A stretch of DNA of 31,487 nt from an uncultured Clostridia bacterium (GTDB lineage: Bacteria > Bacillota > Clostridia > Oscillospirales > Ruminococcaceae): the NCBI GenBank assembly GCA_947630315.1, contig CANRHA010000002.1, positions 1-31,487 of the forward strand, written 5' to 3'. Shown piece after piece: positions 21,736 through 30,800 of the stretch. Made by a program: the position numbers and the translations under genes. Each line of letters begins with the position of its first letter. Position 1 is the first letter of the stretch. The notes under the pieces are model-generated. The model saw only the letters and a program-made list of their open reading frames with translations, was not told where the DNA came from and did not search any database.

Positions 21736-21822
21736 ATGATTAGAAACATTTTCAGGAGAATTTTGAGCTTGGCGAGCGCGCTGGCAATCGTTTTCACGGC
21801 TTACCCGCCGGTGATTTTTGCC
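21736..21822 (+). other. Sec signal peptide of the plus-strand giant protein
   Basis: Residues 1-29 contain basic MIRNIFRR, a hydrophobic LSLASALAIVFTAYPPVI segment and a FA/DD cleavage site. No lipobox is present, so a secreted rather than lipid-anchored protein is expected. Confidence 0.85.
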
Positions 21823-24800
21823 GACGACGGCGGGCTATGTCCGCACCACCCCGAGCACACCGCCGAGTGCGGCTATGTCGAGGGTGTATCGCCATGCAAT
21901 TTTGTTTGCAAGATATGCGGCACGCCCGAACCCGAGGTGACGACCTCGCCGGAGGAACAGCCGTCGGTGACAACTGCGCCCGAGCCGGAGCCGGTCGAGA
22001 CCCTGACGACCGAGGCAACGCCCGAGGAGAGCGAGACCATGCCCACCGAGCCGCTGCCGGAGCCGGACAGCTCCCCTGCCGAGCCGGAGGTGCAGATGAT
22101 GTCTTTGGAGGCAGAGCCGCATAATCATGTTGAAGATGGTATAGAGTGGACAGCATGGGCAGAAACTGACAGCCTGCCGGATTCAGCGGGCAGCTATTAT
22201 CTGACAACCGACGTCACGCTCTCAAATACTTGGAAAGTCTCCGGCAATGTCAACCTCTGTCTAAACGGTTGGACAGTTACCGGTAACTTTTACGGCTACA
22301 TGATACAAATCGACGGAGGTTCGCTGACTGTTTATGACTGCAAAGATAACCTCGGCAAAATCGGATGTGCCGATAAGAATACTTGTTCTATACGTGTATA
22401 TAGCGGAAATTTCACACTCGAAGGCGGTCAAATTTACAGTGCTACTAACGGACGTGCAATTATTGTTGCGCCAGCCGGTACTGCAGCCATAAACAACGGC
22501 GAAATTATAGCCGAACCAGGCTACGCACTTTACTTAGACGGCGGGAGCTTAAACATTAACGGAGGAAAAATATCAGCCTCCGAATATTATGCTGTGTATA
22601 TCACTACGGGCAATCTTACACTTTCGGGAAATCCTATAATTAGCAGCTACAGTACGTACGGAGAGCTTGCAGATATTTATTTCAGTCCAAGGGAAGGTTC
22701 TATAACTCCTATAACAATCAATCAACTCTTCAACCCGCCGGAAGGCGAAACGTACAGCATTTCTGCCAAGCCTTCAATAACAATCAGCGTATTTGCCACT
22801 GTTAGCGGCGAGCTCAATGCTGCGGATTATGCTAAATATTTCACCTCCGCTAATGGTTCATTAACCGTTGTTGCCGAGGGCAATTCACTTAAGCTTGTTG
22901 AACGGCCTAAACATATTCATAAAGGCGACTCAACAGAGTTTCAGCCGTGGGTCAGCGCCGACAGCTTGCCGACTGAGGCGGGGAACTATTATCTTACGGA
23001 AGATGTTATAATTAGCAGTATAGTGACTATCAAGCCCTATCAAAACATAAAGCTCTGTCTTAACGGTCATAATGTTAATTTCTCAACTTCTGCAGCAAAT
23101 TATATGATCGGTAATGGCTGCTCTCTGACGATTTATGACTGCGGCGATGGGGAAATCTCCGGAAACTCGGGTAACTCGATAATAACATTAGGCGGTGGCA
23201 CCTTCACTCTTGAGAGCGGAAAAATAACAAACACCAATAATTACGCAAATGTTATAAACTGCTCCAGCGGGTCGTGCTATATAAAAGGCGGAGTTGTGAG
23301 TGGGGGCGGAGGAATAAACGCAACAGGCGGCACACTTACCATAAGTGGCGGTCAAATAATAGGGGGATTAAAACCCGGGATTTCCTCGCAAGGAGTTCTT
23401 ATAATCAATGGGGGAGATATATCCAGCAGCACAGTTTATGCCGTGAATGTCACAGGCGGCAGCTTTAATCTTTCGGGAAGCCCTACAATACATAGCGATA
23501 ATTCAGCGGATATTGGTCTTTCCAAAAGCTGTGTAATAACAATCGACGAAGATTTGCAAAACAAAACTCCGTATACGATTACGGCTGACCCAGGGGTGTT
23601 TGCAAATGTCGAAGGCGGGCTCAACGCGGAGGAATATATTAAAAACTTCACTTCCGCAAACGATGACTACGCCGTTGTAGCCGACGGCAATTCACTTAAG
23701 CTTGTCGAGGTGCATAGGCATACCGACGGCGAGGAGTTTTTGCCGTGGGACGGCAAATCAGACCTGACAGAGGGGAAGTATTATCTTGTTGATAATACTG
23801 ATATTGGTGCTGGCGTTATTATAAAGGGAGATGTCACGCTCTGCCTTAATGGGAAAACGCTAAATTGTGGCGAAGATAATTTGTATATTACATCGGGCAA
23901 TTCTTTGACAGTTTGCGATTGCAGCAACGACAAAGTCGGAAAAATCTCATCTACTACAAATAAAGTTCCTATAAATATCGACAGCGGCTCATTTACGCTT
24001 GAAAGCGGGACAATCAGCGCTGCAAATTCAAATGGTAGCGCCATACAAGTTGGCGGAAATGGTTCTTCTGCTACAATAATCGACGGGATTGTAGAATCTG
24101 ACAACGTAGCAATATCTGCCGTTGACCAGTCATCAACTGTTATTGTAAAAGGCGGCGAAATAAAAGGCGGCAGCGAAAAAATGAGCTATGGGATTTTTTC
24201 TTACGCCGGCATAATCAACATTTCCGGCGGAACGATTACAAGCAGCGGCGATTGCGCTGTTCGAATTTATAACTATGTCTTAGAGGAAGAACCTGAGTAC
24301 TCTATATTAGGCGGCACTTTGGAGATTTCAAACAATCCCGCCATTAAAGGTGTAGGCGCAGATATACAGCTTGATGGAACTTCCGTCCTAACCATCGCTG
24401 AGTCGCTCACAGGCGGGCCGTATGTCATCGACGGCGTGGCGGATAGGGTCTTTGCCACGGGCGACGGTGTGGAGGCTTCGATAGGCTGCTTCACGCTCAC
24501 GAAGGATTTGACTGACGAGGGATATGTGATCGTCGCCGAAGATGGCGGGCTTAAGGCGGTTGTTAAGCATGAGCATGAGGACGAAACGAATTTTGAGACG
24601 AAGTGGGATAACGAAACCGAATTGCCGAGCGATGAGGGGATTTATTTCCTGACGAAAGACGTCACCCTCTCGGCAAATTGGGACGTCAACAGCGATATTA
24701 CGCTCTGCCTTAATGGGCATAAGATCGACTGCGGCGGTAGCTATATAAATATCAATGGCGCCGGCTCGCTGACGGTTTACGACGACCCTGATAAAGAGGG

Positions 24801-27800
24801 CGAGATTACAGGCGGCGGCACACAGACTATCAATGTTGACGGTGGGAAGTTTACGCTGGAGAGTGGAACAGTATCTGGAAATGCATATGTAATTAAGGCA
24901 ATCGAAAACTCCACTGTTACAATAAACGGCGGTGAAATTAAAGGATATTATGAAGGAATTGAATCTAAAGGAGAAGTAATTATCAGGGGTGGAAAGATAA
25001 CTTCCAGTACTATTAATTGCTTTGCCGTTAGCGTTTTGGAATCTGGACATCTTACAATTTCCGGTAATCCTGAGCTCAAAAGCATAGCCGGGTCAGCAGA
25101 AATCGGTCTTGCCTCTAAAGCTCTTACAGTTGACGGGGAGCTTACGGGTGAGAATAAATATCGTATCGGCATGGAAATATCTGAGCCGCGGGCTTTTGCA
25201 GATGGCAAATTTGCTGTGCAGAGTGCTGATAAATTCACTTCTTCAAACTCGGATTACAGAGTCGAAAAAGTCGGCTCCGAGCTTTGGCTTGTACCGAAGG
25301 ACGCGCATGTGCATGATGATGGAACGATTTTCATGCCGTGGGAAAGTAGCAACAGCCTGCCGGCCACAGCGGGGAACTATTATCTGAAAAATGACGTCAA
25401 CATTGACCACGGCACTTGGTCTGTTAATGGCGATACAAAATTATGTCTTGACGGACATAAGATTACATTTGGTTCCGTGGCGTGGGCAGAAGTGCCTGCG
25501 GACGCGTCGCTTACTGTATATGATTGCAACGGCGCGGGGTCAATTGTTGGCGGCTCACTGCACTGTATCAATAACGTCGAGGGCACGTTTACACTTGAAG
25601 GCGGAACAATTGAGTCGGGCAGAGGCGACGAGGCAATATATGCGGGCAGCGGTAAAATTGTTATAAACGGCGGAATTGTGAACGGCAAGATAACAGGTGA
25701 TTATAGCGGTTATTCCATAACTATAACAGGCGGTCAAATTAACGGTGAAGTTTCGGCCCGCGGTGACCTTAATATCAGCGGAGGAACGATAACAAGCTCG
25801 TCTATGGCCGTATCTGCTATGAGCTCGTTTACGCTTTCGGGAAAGCCGACAATCAAAGGAGAAGGGGGCGTTGATATTTCCTTATCTTCACCATATTCTC
25901 CGCCGATCACAATAAACGAAAAGCTTGAGGGCGGTCCTTACAGCATTGAGGCTATTGCAGCCAAATATAATTTATCTGAGTCATGCATAATTGCCTCCGG
26001 CGCAGGCGCGGTGGCTTCCATCGGCTGCTTCAAGCTCACTGATGAATTAGAAAGCGCTGGCTATGAAATCGCGGCGGTTGATAGCACTCTCGTCGCGCGG
26101 CTGAGAACCTATACTATTAAATATGAGTCGGGAGAGGGCGACGACATATCGGGCGATTCGTTCACGGAAACTAAAACCCATGGCAAAGATATTACAATTT
26201 CTGACAAAATATTCACCCGCCCGGAATATACGCAGATAGGCTGGTCAACCGAGCAGGTCGCAAGCGAGGTTAAATATGCTTTTGGCGCGGAGTATGCCGA
26301 CAACGCCGACCTGACCCTCTACCCTGTTTGGGAGAAAAATGAGATTCACTTCTACGTTGACGGCAAGGAAGCGACAGGTTCGCTGTCTCTGAAAGTCGGC
26401 GAGAGCGCGGAGATAAGCGTTAAGATAACGCCCGACGGCGCGGAATGCGGTTCGATTCAATGGAGAATTAGCGGCGACGAAATCTGCTCGATCGACCCCG
26501 TCGACAACACTGCAAAAATTACCGCTACCGCAGGTGGTGTGTGCACGCTTACCGCTACCACCGACGGCGTGCTAACGAGAAACAGCATTAGCATAATGGT
26601 CGTGCGCTTGGATCCCACCGTTTCCGCGGACGATCAGACTGTTACCTACGGCGATGATGTCACGATCACGGCAAAGATCGAAAAAGCCGTGTCGAATGGG
26701 ATCGCGCTTATGGCATATTATGACAATAAAGTGACATTCATGCTCGGGTATAATGTGCTTGGAACGGCTGATGTTGTGGGTGATACCGCCACCTTGACTA
26801 TCCCCGCGACCCGCGCAAACGGCTTTGTAATCGGGAATAACACGGTAATTCTTCAATACAGCGGCAGCGGCGAGCTCGAGCATTCATCACGTACGGTCAA
26901 GGTTAATGTGACCCCGAAACCCCTGACCGCCACCATCACCGGCACGACCTCCAAAACCTACGACGGCACTACGAGTGCGGATGGTCTTGGGTTAGAGCTG
27001 GAGCTTTCCGGCGTAGTTGAGGGCGATACCGTGGGCGTATCGGCCGAATTTGCTTATGATTCCGCAAACGCGGGCGAGCGCACGATTTCAGCAGAAAATG
27101 CAGCTCTGACCGGTGAAAGCGCGGGGTATTATGTCCTCAATGAAATAAAGCCTATTTCGGGAAAAATTGATCCTAAAGCGGTCACAATCAAGTTGACTGA
27201 CGGAGATTTCACCTATGACGGCGAACCTCACATGGTCACGGCGACGGTTGAAGGCGCAGTTGAGGGCGACGAGTTTGAGATTGAATACACCGGCAACACC
27301 GCAACCGAAGCCGGAAATTACACAGCCAAAGTAATATCTCTCGGAAATGCAAACTACACCCTTTCGGGTTCTGCCGAATGTGAGTGGAAAATCGCTCCTC
27401 GCGTTGCTGAAATTGAGTGGACCGGTGAAGATTTTGCTTATGACGGCAAATCTCACACGGTTACGGCGACGGTGAAAAATGCAGTCGCAGGCGACAAGTT
27501 CGAGATTGAATACACAGGTAACACCGCGACCGAATCCGGAGATTACACCGCAAAAGTAACCGATCTCGGAAACGCAAACTACGCCCTCAACGGTGCAACC
27601 GGTATCGAGCACAAATGGAAAATCACTGCACTTTCTCTTGCCGACGCGCAGGTCGAAATCGTCGGTACATACACCTACAACGGAGAGCTTCAAGCCCCTG
27701 AAATCATTGTAACCCTCGGCGACAAAGTGCTTTCCGCAGGCGATTATACGGTGACATATTCCGGCGAGGTCAAGGACGCGAACACATACACCGTGACTAT

Positions 27801-30800
27801 AACAGGAACAGGCAACTATTCCGGTAGCGTGAGCGCAGAGTTTGAAATCGCTCCGAAATTGCTCACAGCGCGCATTTCCGGCACTTTGAGCAAAGTTTAC
27901 GATGGCACTGTGGACGTTAATGATGATGTAAGAATCGCCCTTTCCGGCGTGATCGGAACCGATGGTGTGACAGCAACGTCAGAGATTTCCTATGATTCTG
28001 CGAACGCGGGTACAAGGAAAATTGTCGCAAAAAATATAACTCTGAGCGGCGAAGATGCTAAAAATTACGCTCTTGCGAGCACTCAAGCCGAGGTTTCGGG
28101 AAGCATTACTCCCGCGCCGATCGACCTGCCAAACACTGAATTTATTTACAGCGGCGAGGCGAAAACCGTTATACAGATTAGCGGAATTGGAGAGACCGTC
28201 ACCGCAACCCTAACAGCATTTTCAAGCGACGCCGGAGAGTATGAATATTCAGAGACTGCCAAAGAAGGCGGCTATACCGTCGAGCTTTCGAGCGAAAATT
28301 ATGCGGTCAGCAAAGCCGAAACGCTGACGATTAAGCCTCGTGTTGCCGTAATCGAATGGCAGGGCGGCGAGTTTACTTATGACGGCACTGTTCATGAAGT
28401 CACGGCGACAGTGGAAAACGCTGTCGCAGGCGATGAGTTTGAGATTGAATACACCGGCAACACCGCGACCGAAGCCGGAGATTATACCGCAAAAGTCACC
28501 GCGCTTGGAAATGCAAACTATGCCCTCAACAATCCCGACGCGCTTCAATGGTCAATCCTTCCCGCGGTTGCGGAGTTCACCTGGGTCGGCGACACTTTCG
28601 CGTATGACGGGCAGGAGCATTCGGTCTCCGCGGAGGTCAAAAAAGTCGCAGAAAACGACGAGTTTGTGCTGAAATACAATAACGAAAAATCGAACAAAGT
28701 CGGCAGCTACACCGCCGAAGTGACGTCGCTCGGGAACAGCAACTACACGCTCGACGGCTCGACGAGCAAAACCCACGCTTGGTCGATCAGCAAATCCGCA
28801 CTAACGGTTGCGACCCTGCCGACGGCGGCAGACATAACCTACGGTCAAAGCCTTTCGGACAGCGCACTCGCAGGCGGCGTTGTGATGAACGGAAAGACTG
28901 CAGTTTCGGGCAGTTTCGCGTGGGTAGATGGCGATAAAACGCCTGCCGTTAAGGACAGCGGAAAGTCGTTTGCGATAGTTTTCACGCCGGACGACAGCAG
29001 CTATGATCCGGTTGAGGCAGAGGCTACAATCACCATAAGCAAGGCGGTTCTCACGCCGAAAATCGGCAGAATTGATAACAAGGTTTACGATGGCGGCACT
29101 GTCGCAAACGGCGTAATTACGCTTTCCGGAGCTAAGTTTGACGACGTGCCGACCGCGACTGCAAAATTTAACTTTATTGATAAAAATGCCGGCAAAAACA
29201 AGTCGGTAAACGTCAGCGACATAACCTTGTCAGAAGGTTGGAGCGACAATTATGAGCTGTCAACCGGAAGTTTGCTTAATCAGTCCACGAACGCGGAAAT
29301 CCTGCCGAGACCTGCGGAGATTGAGTGGACCGGTGCAGATTTCACCTATGACGGCACTGTTCATGAAGTCACTGCGACGGTGAAAAATGCTGTCGATGGA
29401 GACAAATTCAATATAACAAACACCGGCAACACCGCGACCGAAGCCGGAAATTACACCGCCGAAGTCACCGATCTTGGGAATGAAAACTACACTCTCAACG
29501 GCGCGGCCAGAGTTGAGCATAAATGGAAAATCACTGCGCTTTCTATTGCCGAGGCAGAGATTGAAATCGTCGGAACATACACCTACAATGGCGAAGTTCA
29601 GACCCCCGAAATCCGCGTAACTCTCGATGGCAAGGTGCTTTCCGCAGACGATTATACGGTGACATATTCCGACGAAGTCAAAGACGCGAACACATACACC
29701 GTAACTTTGACCGGCACAGGGAACTATTCCGGCAATGCGAGCGCAGAGTTTGAAATCGCTCCGAAGTCTCTGACAGCAAACATTTCCGGCACTTTGAGCA
29801 AAATTTACGATGGTACAACCGAAGTCAATGATGATGTAAAAATCGCGGTTACCGGCGTGATCGGAACCGATGACGTGAAAGCAACATCAGAATTTTCCTA
29901 TGATTCTGCAAATGCAGGTGCGAGGAAAATTATCGCAAAAAATATTACTCTGAGCGGCGAAACTGCTAAAAATTACGCGCTTTCAAGCAAACAAGCCGAA
30001 ATTTCGGGTAGCATTACTCCTGCGCCGATCGACCTGCCAGACAGCGAGTTTATTTACGGCGGCGAGGCAAAAACCGTTATACAGGTTAGCGGAATCGGCG
30101 AGACAGTCACCGCAACCCTGACGGCATTTTCGAGCAACGCCGGCGAGTATGAATACTCCGAAGCTGCCAAAGAAAGCTGCTATACTGTCGAGCTTTCAAG
30201 CAAAAATTATAAAGTACAATCTGCCGGAACGCTGACGATTAAGCCACTTGTTGCTGTACTCGAATGGCAGAGTGACGAGTTCACTTATGACGGCACTGTT
30301 CATGAAGTTGCGGCGACGGTGAAAAATGCGATTGTTGGTGATGAATTTAAGATTGAATACACTGGCAATACTGCGAATGCCGCAGGAGATTATACCGCAA
30401 AAGTCACAGCCCTCGGAAATACGAATTACACTCTCGAAACCGCAAACGAATATGAGTGGGAGATTGCTCCTCGCGCTGCTGAAATTGAGTGGGTTGGTGA
30501 AGAATATACCTATGATGGAGAGCCGCATACCGTCACAGCTACTGTAAAAAATGCTGTCATGGGTGACAAATTCAATATAACATATACCAACAACACCGCA
30601 ACTGAAGCCGGAGATTATACCGCAAAAGTAACCGATCTCGGAAATGAAAATTATACTCTCAATGGCGCAACCGGTATAGAGCACAAATGGAAAATCACGG
30701 CTGCAAGTCAGGCTGCTCCGGAGGTCGAAATCGACTTTATCAATGAGACGCTTTCCACCGATGAAACCATGGAATTCTCGGTAGACGGCGAGACGTGGCA

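Noticed and set aside
24388..25050. 220-codon open frame on the minus strand, and similar ones to 31475
   Set aside because: Antisense shadows of the plus-strand giant gene, whose frame carries coherent repeat domains throughout.
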